Notes under the pieces: model-generated
Seen by the model: only the letters and a program-made list of their open reading frames with translations
The model's database searches: none
Told to the model about the DNA's origin: nothing
Assembly (NCBI RefSeq): GCF_009730915.1
Contig: NC_052474.1
Location: forward strand, 21,425,501-21,489,500
Source of the DNA: Dioscorea cayenensis subsp. rotundata
Lineage: Eukaryota; Streptophyta; Magnoliopsida; Dioscoreales; Dioscoreaceae
Direction of reading: 5' to 3'
Length of the DNA: 64,000 nucleotides
In this document: positions 28,085 to 38,437 of the stretch, one piece after another
How positions within the stretch are numbered: position 1 is the stretch's first letter
How the letters are laid out: the number at the start of each line of letters is the position of its first letter
Translations under genes and position numbers: made by a program

Positions 28085-29870
28085 CTTACTTTTCTTATTT
28101 TACTAAGTTGCAGTTGTTCACGGTCTGTAATTTGCCATGTTTAATTTTGAAGATGCATTTTCCAATTATCTGATTTATGATCTTATTTTTTGTATGACAA
28201 TCATAGCAAGTTATTTCATTGTTGCCTTTTTTTTTTGCTTTCCTGATGTAACCAAAGCATGTTCTAGCTTTGGTTTGAATGTTATTCTCATCCTTTGTTT
28301 AATTTTGTAGATGCATTACCTCTTATTTCGATTTATGCTCTTATTTTTTTGTATGGCAATCATACCATGTTATTTCATTGTTGGCTTTTTAATTTCATCT
28401 TCCGATGTAACCATAGCATGTTCTAGCTTTGGTTTGAATTTTTATTCTCATCGTTTGTTAATTGTGAAGCTGCATTTCCTATTATCTGATTTATGATCTT
28501 ATATTTGTATGCAAATCATAGCATGTTATTTCATTGTTAGCTTTTATTTTTTTATTTCACGATTATTCTCGACCTTTGTTTACTTTTTGAAGATGCACTA
28601 CCTATTATCCGATTTATGCTCTTATTTTTTTGTATGCCAATCATACCATGCTATTTCATTTGTTGCTTTTCTTTCTGATGTAACCATAGCATGTTCTAGC
28701 TTTTGGTTTGAGTTTTATTATCAGCCTTTGTTTAATTTTGAAGATGCATTACCTCTTATCTGATTCATGCTCTTATTTTTGTATGCCAATCATACCATGT
28801 TAGTTCAGTGTTGCCTTTTAATTTTCATATTCTGATGTAACCATAGCATGTTCTAGCTTTGGTTTGAATTTTTATTCTCGACCTTTGTTTTAAATTTGAA
28901 GATGCATTACCTCTTATCCGATTCATGCTCTTATTTTTTTGTATGCCAATCATACCATGTTAGTTCGATGTTGGCTTTTTAATTTCATCTTCCCGATGTA
29001 ACCATAGCATGTTCTAGCTTTTGGTTTGAGTTTTATTATCAGCCTTTGTTTAATTTTGAAGATGCATTACCTCTTATCTGATTCATGCTCTTATTTTTGT
29101 ATGCCAATCATACCATGTTAGTTCAGTGTTGCCTTTTAATTTCATATTCCTGATGTAACCATAGCATGTTCTAGCTTTGGTTTGAATTTTATTCTCAGCC
29201 TTTGTTTAAATTTGAAGATGCATTACCTCTTATCTGATTCATGCTCTTATTTTTGTATGCCAATCATACCATGTTAGTTCAGTGTTGGCTTTTAATTTCA
29301 TCTTCCTGATGTAACCATAACCACAGCATGTTCTAGCTTTGGTTTGAATTTTATTTGCAGCCTTTGTTTAATTTTGAAGATGCATTACCTCTTATCTGAT
29401 TCATGCTCTTATTTTTGTATTCCAATCATACCATGTTAGTTCAGTGTTGGTTTTTAATTTCATCTTCCTGTTGTAACCATAGCATGTTCTAGCTTTGTTT
29501 TGAATTTTATTATCAGCTTTTGTTAATTTTGAAGCTGCATTTCCTATTATCTGATTTATGATCTTATATTTGTATGCCAATCATAGCATGTTATTTCATT
29601 GTTAGCTTTTATTTTTATTTCCTGATTATTCTCAGCCTGTGTTAATTATGAAGTTGCAGTACCTATTATCTGATTCTTGCTCTTATTTTTTGTATGCCAA
29701 TCATACCATGTTATTTCATTGTTGGCTTTTAATTTCATCTTCCTGATGTAACCATAGCATGTTCTAGCTTTGGTTTGAGTTTTATTATCAGCCTTTGTTT
29801 AATTTTGAAGATGCATTATCTCTTATCTGATTCATGCTCTTAATTTTGAAGAATTATTACTATTTCCTGG
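28085..29870 (+). repeat. minisatellite array, about 158-bp unit, about 12 copies
   Basis: The units start at GATGCA.. 28152, 28310, 28469, 28592, 28743, 28901, 29061, 29217, 29379, 29534, 29653 and 29810. Each holds TGATT.ATGCTCTTATTTTT, GCCAATCATACCATGTTA, GATGTAACCATAGCATGTTC and TAGCTTTGGTTTGAATTTTA. Most are 150-162 bp; the units at 28469 and 29534 are only about 120 bp and share private variants (GCTGCATTTCC, AATCATAGCATG), which suggests a higher-order duplication of seven units. Confidence 0.9.
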
Positions 29871-30077
29871 TATATGTATCTTGATGCTGATACTTCTGAA
29901 TTTTTTTCCTACCTTTCGAGTATCACATGAATTGTGTCTGATCCATTGCATTAGTTATACACAAATACACTAAAATAGCCTTCCGCTGAGTAGTAGCCGC
30001 CAATTTATGAGTTCTATTTACTGACTTAAGTTAGTAGGTTAATGCTGAAATCAATAATGTCATCCTCATTATGTAGA

Positions 30078-31422
30078 TGGCTAGCTGGATTGATAACGAA
30101 CGTGTGAGGCCGTTGGTTGCGGCGTTCACTACCATTGTTGTGGTTGTCGCCTGCCTAATTGAGGAAATGAATCAAACTAGACAAAGGAGAAGTAAAGAAC
30201 CATCTATATTTCGGGACCTAACTAGGAAAAAGGCATATGGAGCGTGTTTTTAAGGAGTGGTTGCGACTATTGTGTGAGTTACCTTAGGATGGATGTAGGG
30301 TCCTTTTTATGCATCTAGCGTCGATCATGCGTGACAAGCACCTCCTTCTCGACACACGTTATGTATCTGTCGAGGAACAGTTATCCATGTTCTTGCATAT
30401 TGTTGGTCACAATACCAAAAATAGGACCATGAGGGTTGAATATGTCCGATCGGGTGAGACAATAAGTCGATATTTTAATAACGTACTCAAAGCTATTTGT
30501 GCCATCCGAGATGATTTCGTACATCCCCCTTGCGGCAATTGTCACTCGGAAATCGAATGTAACCCGAACTGGTACCCATTTTTCAAAGTAAGTAAGCTTG
30601 AAATATAAAATTTAATAATTTCCCCTTTGAATCATTCGTTCCATGTACCTTCATAAACTTTTATCGTGTAGGACTGTATAGGTTTGCTAGACGGGACGCA
30701 TATTGATGCGTCCGTTCCCCCTCAAGAATTACCTCGGTTTCGTGGTCGAAAAGGCCCTACACAAAATGTCTTGGCTGTAGTGAACCCTGACTTGCAGTTC
30801 ACTTATGTCTTGGCGGGTTGGGAAGGATCAGCCAATGACTTCACTGTCCTAAAAGATGCACTATCACGACCACAACCTGAAGGTCTAAAAATGATAGAAG
30901 GTAGGAAACCTTGAATTTTAGCAATTAAAAAATTTCAAGATAATCCACTTGACGAATACCATTCTTGTAGGGAAATATTATCTTGTCGACGCTGGTTATA
31001 CCACTATGCAGGGTTTCATAGCACCTTATCGAGGTGTTAGGTACCACTTAAAAGAGCATAGTGGACGCGCTCCAACAAACCCCAAGGAATTGTTCAATCT
31101 TCGCCACTCGATGCTTCGATCTCGAGTAGAGCGTGCTTTCGCAATCTTGAAGAACCGTTTCAAAATCCTTACATCACATCCATTCTTCCCATTCAGGACA
31201 CAGGTTAGGTTAGTTATTGCATGTTGCATATTGCATAACTACATAGCAGGTGTCGACCCAAATGATATACTTTTGGAAGAAGGAATCACTCAACATGATA
31301 ACCAAATTATGTCATCACAACCCCGATCACAACGAGAACAGCGAGAAGAAAATCGACAATGGATTGAACTCAGAGACAAGATAGCGCATGACATGTGGGA
31401 TCGATATAGTGGATTTGTGTGA
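30078..31422 (+). pseudogene. PIF/Harbinger DDE transposase (HARBI1/ALP1-like), N-terminus degraded
   Basis: Cuts and joins DNA to move the host element. The core reads from about 30309 (MHLASIMRDKHLLLDTRYVS) to the stop at 31420-31422, with introns 30588-30671 and 30901-30970 (GT-AG, in phase). Motifs: SGETISRYFN before intron 1; LLDGTHIDA with the first acidic residue at 30690; SANDFTVL with the second at 30837; KYYLVDAGY; and SRVERAFAILKNRFKIL with the glutamate at 31129. All three catalytic residues are therefore present. Upstream, MASWIDNERVRPLV (30078) starts a frame that ends at a stop near 30252. The following MERVFKEWLRLLCELP meets a TAG and another frame change before 30309, so the N-terminal region is broken. 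Plant relatives such as ALP1 are domesticated, but here the setting is plainly a transposon. Confidence 0.9.
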
Positions 31423-31639
31423 TCAGTACTTATAGTTTGTTATGGGTACTAGTAAGGACATCTTTATCGTTGCATGCTTTCTTATTGCCAATTTGATTTT
31501 TTTTCCCTTAACGTACAATGTCTGGACTACATGTTCTGTTTAAATTCTTCACTTTCCTTTCGTGGTTTATTTTGCTTATTCCTTGTATTTTTTTTTTACT
31601 TTGAACCACTTGATATGTCTTTCTTTTTTTTCATGGACA

Positions 31640-32960
31640 ACACAATCATACCATGTGTTCTTTTTATGTTTCACCCGATTGCTGTTAATAATAGGTCTGT
31701 TCTTTTCGTGTTTCACTTGTTTGCTGATAATCAATTCTGTAAAATGTCGTTATTTTCTTTTCATTAAACTTGATTTCTGAAATCTTAATTCATTGTGTTG
31801 TTAATGTTGACCTATTGAGATGGGGCATTCTTGTTCATGTTTCACTCGAATGCACAATATCATAGTTCTGTCCTTTGCATGTTATTTCATTGTTTACCAT
31901 GTTAATTAAGTATGTGAACTGCCATTATATTCTTCTCATAAATCTTGATTTCTGAAATCTTATTTGTTTCTGTTGCTAATATTGCCCTTTTGATTTCTTG
32001 TATCCTCATTTTTTCCACTGGATTCAGATGATGCATTCTTATCATGTTTCACTCGATTGCACAATATCATAGTTCTGTCCTTTGCATGTTATTTCATTGT
32101 TTATCATGTTAATCAATTCTGTGAACTGTCATTATACTCTTCTAATTAAACTTGATTTCTGAAATCTTATTTGTTTCTGTTGTTAATATTGATCTTTTGA
32201 TTTCTTGATTCCTCGTATCCTCAGTTTGTTCCTTGGATTGAGATTGTACATTTTTTTTCATGTTTAATAATATCATAGGTTTGTTCTTATCATATTTCAC
32301 TCGATTGATGTTAATCATAGGGCTGTTCTTTTCATGTTTCAGTTGGTTGCTGTTAACCAATTCTGTAAATTGTCAATATATTGTTTTCATTATGCTTGAT
32401 CTGTGAAATAATTCAGGAAATGTTGTGTTTCTTCCCTGTTGATTTGTTTATTCCTTCTATCCTCATTTTCTTCACCCGGAAACAGTTGGGTGCATTTCTG
32501 TAAATTGTCAATATATTGTTTTCATTATGCTTGATCTGTGAAATAATTCATCTTGTGTTGTGTTTTTTCCCTGTTCATTTGTTTATTCCTTCTATCCTCA
32601 TTTTCTTCACCCGGAAACAGTTGGGTGCATTTCTGTAAATTGTCAATATATTGTTTTCATTATGCTTGATTTGTGAAAATTTTCATCTTGTGTTGTGTTT
32701 TTCCCCTGTTGATTTGTTTATTCCTTCTATCGTCATTTTCTTCACCCGGAAATAATTGGGTGCATTCCTTTTCATGTATGACAATATCATAGGTCTATTC
32801 ACCTGCTGATCTCTTGATTCCTTGTATGCTCATTTTGTTTTCTCAGAATATGTTGATACATTCTTTTCCATGTATAAGAATATCGTAGGTCTATTGTTTT
32901 CTTAATACCTGTTCTGTTGGTTTACATTCAACAGAATATGTTGATACATTCTTTTATCTG
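31640..32960 (+). repeat. second minisatellite region: about 205-bp and 135-bp tandem units
   Basis: First part: units of about 205 bp around 31838 and 32043, sharing ATGTTTCACTCGA.TGCACAA, CATAGTTCTGTCCTTTGCAT and CTTGATTTCTGAAATCTTAT, with weaker copies on either side. Second part: three units of 135 bp starting at 32361, 32496 and 32631, sharing TTCTGTAAATTGTCAATATA and TTCTTCACCCGGAAA. These fill the space between the two transposon genes. Confidence 0.85.
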
Positions 32961-33044
32961 TTGTTCATTATATTCTGATATGCATGTTTTAAGAATTTGA
33001 TACACATGTTCTTCACACCATTGTCAAATAGAATTTCAACGAAT

Positions 33045-34032
33045 ATGGAGGGTATCGAGCGTGTTTCTGAGAAATCATCATCAAGGGCATCTGGCAGTAA
33101 GCGGGGTACACCTAATAAGAGATGGAAGGGCGAATACGATAGTTTTCTCATTCCACTTCTTGTTGAACAAGTCAAAAAAGGGATGAAATGCGACAAATCA
33201 TTTAAACGAGCTGCATTTAATTTTCTTTGCCGTCGTCAGTCAATTCTAGGTTCAATCTGACTTGAGTCTTTGAGAACGTTGAAAATCATTATCGAACATT
33301 GAAATCACGATAAGTTGAGATAAAAAAGGTGAGAGATCTTAGTGGGGCAGGTTGGGATGACGCCACGAAGACCATCACACTTGATCCTATGGTTGCCCTG
33401 ACCTACATCGAGGTAACATGTTTCACTTTCCATGAAAACAATATTACGGCCTATTCATGTACGTGTGCTATTTGTTGTTAACGGCATTGTAATATAGGCT
33501 CACCCGGCAGCCAAGGCTTTTATAAACAAACCAATTGATCATTATGAAGCATTGAGGATTATATGTGGTGATGACAATGCGACTGGCGCGTATGCGACCT
33601 CTCTATATGCTGATTTCGATGATAAATCGAGGTGAAAGGCAATAATATGGAAAAACTTTGATGAAGGCCCGATCGAGCGCCAAGCGATGGCGATCTTTGA
33701 TGTAAACTACGCCCTCACCGATTGTTGGTAGTCCCGCAACCTCATCCGCACAAAGGTCACAGCGTTCAGTAGGGGCTCGAAGAACCCTTCTATGATGGGT
33801 GACCTAATTATTGTGGTGGGGCGAAATGGCGACTGCCATTAAGAACCCCACCCTATCGGACTGAGCCATTGTATCGCGAAAAGTTATGGAGGTTGACGGG
33901 TTTCAGAAGAAGGAACTCGTTCAGGTGTTTGATTATCTGCAGTTTCGTGAGAACGAGGCAAGAGGATTCCTAGTCAAAGATATGGAACTGAGGAAGGATT
34001 GGATCGAACAATTTACATCGAGGATGGAATGA
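33045..34032 (+). pseudogene. Myb/SANT-like ORF1 of the PIF/Harbinger element, degraded
   Basis: The second protein of PIF/Harbinger elements, which binds DNA and helps the transposase. Readable blocks: MEGIERVSEKSSS through NKRWKGEYDSFLIPLL and FKRAAFNF (33045-33230), then in other frames NVENHYRTLKSR, SGAGWDDATKTITLDP (to a GT donor near 33412), HPAAKAFINKPIDHYEALRI (from about 33502) and a C-terminal block with VDGFQKKELVQVF and FLVKDMELRKDW, ending at 34030-34032. Several stops and frameshifts separate them (for example TGA at 33258). The order and spacing fit the Myb/SANT-like domain plus C-terminal helix of this family. Confidence 0.8.
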
Positions 34033-37027
34033 GCGAGATCCCGCGATTCTACTTCCTACTTATTTCATTGCATGTCCACGCATTTCATGCATCATAAGCG
34101 ACTCATGTTTTTGATACGGAGTGACCCGACAAGTGATATCTTGCTGTCGTTGCGTCCGTTATGCATTTAATTTGTTTTGGCTTTTACGCATTTCATGCTC
34201 TTGACATGTGTATGTTGTTGAGACCTAGTTGTATTCCTGTTGCTATGCCATGTTTGGATATTTGTGTGTTTGTTACTAACATGGCTATCTTTCTTTTGTT
34301 TTTGTTCGTATTTCAGGTTATGGTATAATGGCAGTGATGAAAGGCAAGTGTGACATTGCACTGAGGCACACGCGTTTTATGGGACAAAAACCAGATTGGG
34401 GCGTTGGCGGGGCAAAAATGACTGGTAGTTCATTGCCAATCTTTTGCAGCCATTGCGTATCTCATTTGGTAATTGGTTCCCTATGTATTTTCCCGTTTCT
34501 AAATCTATGGATGTATTTGTTTATATGAGTGTGGCGAGGCAATCAGGAGGCACTTGCTGCCACCATTGCAGCCACCTTGTATAGTTTGTAGTCGCTTCGG
34601 TTGTTTTTACATAAACTATAATGCCAATGAATGTGCATAATGTCACTCTTGCTATTACCTGAGCCATGCCAAGAAGACAGGACTTGCTTCGGACACAAGG
34701 CAGACATGTAAGCAGATTATATGTTCATTATATGTTTAATTTTGGATATTATCTGATTTTAATTGCAATTACACTTGTAGGATCTGATTTATGAGGCATG
34801 TGGATGGGTTCCTTTGAGATACTACAAATACAGTTGTTCAGACAAAACAATGTTGGGGTCTTCTATTCAAAAAAATCGAGGTGGAAAAACCGGGTTCTGC
34901 AGTGCTTTTTGTTGTTTTCGCAAAACTTTTGAAATCAAGACGATGATGGTTGCATGTATTGGTAGATTCAAATTGTTATGTCCGTATGTTTTTCACTCAC
35001 CATCCTGTTTGGTAACTATTTGAACAAATGATAGATCATGCTGAATTTGTATGGCTTTTGTAGTGAAGTATGTATGTTCCGAATTTCGTATTTTCTTAAT
35101 TTCAAAGGGTTTTTTTAAGCAACACAGCTATTTGTTGCTTAAAATGAAGCAATCAGATCTATCATCCTATTTTTTGTCTTGGTGCATAGTAATGTATGGG
35201 TGATTGGAAAATATAAACAAAAGTTTCAAAGATGATAATTAAGGATTGTCTTATTTTCTTACAAATATACAGGTTCCAAGTATTTTTTTAATTACCATAT
35301 GTAAATTTATTATATATATTTAAGTTGGTAATATTTTGCAAAACTGGATATATAACTTGTACTTAGGAAAAACAATTAGCGAGAAAAGCAATTTCAATTT
35401 AAAACATCATAATGCTAAAAAAAAATTAGAAGAAAGTATTAAGTCTTATAAAGTAATACATGCCTTAATTATGGGTTATAAGAAAACAAACAAAAATTAA
35501 TTCAATTAAAAAAATGTATTAATAAAAATAACCGAATTTATCATTAAATATGTTAATAGGCAATGTTATATGAATAAAAAATAACCTATATAACCAAGAT
35601 GGGGTAACCTCACCTCTATACCGAAGTGGTGTTCATAGACCCACTTCGGTGTTACCAAACACTAGAAACAACCTGAGTGATGTATTCCGGATTTTCATTT
35701 CCACCAGCCCAAACACCCGAGTGGTTCATCGAGTGGGGATTTCCTCTCAACCAAACACATGGAAGTCAAGACTTCTAAATGAAATTCACACTTTCACTGA
35801 AGTGATGTTTTCAGACTTCCCCCACTTCGGACTCTCACTTCCTAACCAAACACACCCTTAGCCTCTAGCGCTCTCGGAACTCCCCCTACATTCCCAAGTT
35901 TCTCCGACATGAATCCTGATCCGCCAGACTCCGTCATCGCATACCGCTAATAATTCCAATCCAATCAAATGACTACTTATAAATAAATGTACACTTCTCA
36001 ATGCTATTGCAATTTGAAGTGGAGTGAGGAATTCTCACCTGAAAGAGCTTGACTGATGAGAATCTTATGGCAAAAAGCTCGGTGATCTCACGACGAACAG
36101 AAGCACCACTATAAATTATTATGCGAAGTGACGAGAGATCGAAATTGGAGATGATGTTAGATTCCAATAGCTAGAGATGGCAGCAATGACGGCCAAGTGA
36201 TTAGTAGATCCACCTGATGAATCTCCACAGCATGCACAATGGTCTCAAGATCCACTTTCTCAATCAGCACCGCAGTCACCGCAGTTTTTCCTAGAGCCAA
36301 TGATGTTAGCAACAAAGAAAAGCCGAAGATGTGGAAGATAGAGTTGGCAAAGAGTGTGACTCTGTTAGCAGATTCCAAATTCTGTAGGCTTGTTTGAGTG
36401 GCAGAGTTGTTCGAGACAGTCGCAATGAGGTTATGATGAGTGAGGATGATGCCTTTGGTTTGGCTTGTCGTGCCGGAGGAGAAAAGAATCACAGCTAGAT
36501 CATCTTGCTTTACGTCGAATGGAGGGAGTAAAACAGGAGTATATTGAGATCGAAGGTAAGAGTGAAAAAGAGACGAGTCGATGAGGAAAGTAGGGAGATC
36601 GGTAGTCGGGAGATCGGAGATGCAAGAAGAGGTAGTGAAGATGATGGAAGGTTTGATTAGATTGATTTGGTGGGCAATCTCCGATTTAGAGTAAATGGTG
36701 TTGGAAGGGGAGACGACGGCACCGATGGAAAGAAGAGCGAGGTAGAGAATGGGAATGTTGGCGGAGATAGAGGCGAAGATGAAGACGACATCACCTTTGG
36801 AGATTTGGAGATGAGTGTGAAGAGCCGAAGAAAGAGAGGAGACTTGGGAAAGGATATCGGAGTAAGATAAGGATAAAAAAGAGTCGATAATAGCCGAGTG
36901 TCGAGGAGGAGGGGAAGGAATGAGAGAAAGAATGTAGGAGGTGATGGAGAGAGGAATGTAAGGAGGAAGGAGAAGGAGAAGGAGGAGAAGGAGAAGGAGA
37001 AGAAGAGTGAAACTTGGAGGAAGACAT

Positions 37028-38437
37028 GAGTGTGTGTGCGCGCGCGCGCGGTTGTGAGTAGGAAAACTAGGAAGAATGAATTTGAATACTAAATTGAGTT
37101 GTTTCCCTAGGGGATTTTTTTTATTGAATCAAAAAAGTTACGTAAATCCTCAATGATTTTTAATTTTGAAATGGGGGGTAGATCTATTCAATTGGCAATT
37201 TTTTTTTTTTTGCAGAGGTCAGGCCACTTGGTTATTTAATGTGATTTTGACCAGACAATGACATGTTTCTTATATTAGTTGTCATATTTAAATTGATTTT
37301 TTTCTTTAAAAATGTTTTTCTGACCCCAAGATTAAAGGGATTTCATGAATTTTTTAAGTCTAATTGCCATACATGTCCCTATAATTGTGTATTTTCTACC
37401 TTTTTAATCATTCTAATATTTTTTTGATACGATTAAGTCCCTCATATTTCGATCGAGGTTGGGTCGCTTACAGTCACTGTAATATTTTTTTAGAGTACGA
37501 TTAAGTCCCTTCAGATTTACATCATCCATCTACACTACTGGATTAGAATCGACCCAACTCGACTAAATACTGAGACTTAATCGTCTTAAAAAAATATCTG
37601 CAGGACTAAAAAGGGCAGAAAGATAAAAATTACAGTGACCAGTATAAAGAATTAAACCAATTTTTTATATATATTTCACCATGTATTTAATATTATATAT
37701 ACTCAATCAGTTCTTTTTTTATTTGTCCCATTTACATAATTCATACCGATTATAAAAAATTAATTAGTTGTCTATATTTTATAAAAAATTCTATTACTTT
37801 TCAAAATTACTCTTATTTAAAAATACACTAGTGGACTATATAATTTAATACTTAGTTGATTGTGATTTATTGAAAATTGTACAAATAGATTAAATTAAAA
37901 TATAAATTCTTAAAAAAAAATTAATGCTTTACAAAATTATATTGTGACAAGTAAAATAGAGGAAAGGGTTATAAAACGTGACAATTAAAAAAGAACGGAA
38001 AGATTATATATATATTTTATACATACATAATATATATGGTGATGGTTTATCATGTTTTTTTTAAAAAAAATTATATATATAATTATATTGGTTTTATGTT
38101 TATGATTTGTTTTTAAATTTTTTTATATTTTTGAGTAATATTATTTCTAAAAAAATTTACATTGTTTTTTTTCAAAATTACTTTTTTTAATAAAAAATAA
38201 TATCTAAATATATAAAAAAGATTAAAAAAAAATTATAGATATAAACATTGATGGCAGAATTGCAAATATGTAAAAACAAGAGAGTAAAAAGGTAAAAACG
38301 CCTAAACACATCGATATCCACCAATTACCCCGGCTCCTCTCTCGGTCTCGGTTGATCACCGCGGCGCTCGTCGTCTACCGCCCTTCTCCGGCGATCCTCG
38401 GCGATCTCATCCTTGGGTGATTGGAAGGCTAGAATAG
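37028..38437. mobile_element. intergenic with two MITE-like elements
   Basis: 37030-37270 is the duplicated promoter of copy 3. At 37398-37620 is a foldback-type element: ACCTTTTTAATCATTCTAAT..ACGATTAAGTCCC on the left faces its inverted counterpart CCTTTTTAGTCCTGCAGATA..ACGATTAAGTC on the right, with a third related block inside. At about 37697-38001 is a diverged relative of the Stowaway-like MITE at 23860 (inverted right end CTTTCCGTTCTTTTTTAATT). The rest is AT-rich up to the GC-rich leader of the next gene from about 38320. Confidence 0.6.

Larger units (their letters stand above)
26955..35857 (+). mobile_element. PIF/Harbinger-type DNA transposon, 8903 bp
   Basis: The ends are inverted: left GGGCGTGTTTGGTTCG and right (inverted) GGGTGTGTTTGGTTAG, 14 of 16 identical. 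It is flanked on both sides by TTA (26952-26954 and 35858-35860), the 3-bp target typical of PIF/Harbinger. Subterminal copies of GTTTGGTT and GAAGTGG occur inside both ends. It carries the two genes expected of the superfamily, a DDE transposase (30078-31422) and a Myb/SANT-like protein (33045-34032), both on the plus strand and both degraded, so it is probably immobile now. Much of the remaining length is minisatellite arrays (27.6-29.9 kb and 31.6-33.0 kb). It sits inside exon 2 of 4CL-like copy 3, in the opposite orientation. Confidence 0.95.
22875..37027 (-). pseudogene. 4CL-like copy 3: relic split by a PIF/Harbinger element
   Basis: Exons on the minus strand: 1 (37027-36039), 2A (35946-35861), 2B (26954-26871), 3 (26158-26013, 146 nt), 4 (25442-25375, 68 nt), 5 (23664-23563, 102 nt) and 6 (22998-22875). 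Exon 2 is interrupted after EALEA by an 8.9-kb transposon flanked by TTA; dropping the element and one TTA gives ALEAKIVDLMTGDA in frame. AMP-binding core SSGTTSQTKG is present. Other lesions: loss of the N-terminal DPRNGYC-type segment (replaced by a CCT/TCT repeat) with a frameshift, a 9-bp in-frame duplication (TAV repeated), a 4-base insertion near 36170 causing a stop, frameshifts in the G6 run at 26918-26923, in exon 5 and in the A8 run of exon 6 (22979-22986). The end, ESFYYL*, lacks SKL. Exon lengths match copy 1, so assignment is secure; it cannot make a full protein. Confidence 0.93.

Noticed and set aside
28085..29870. Regular repeats that might suggest a CRISPR-like array
   Set aside because: Units are about 158 bp, directly abutting and without unique spacers, in a plant transposon; it is a minisatellite.
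34328..35023. Cys-containing short ORFs in the right part of the transposon
   Set aside because: They hint at a zinc-finger remnant, but no consistent Cys/His spacing could be followed across frames.
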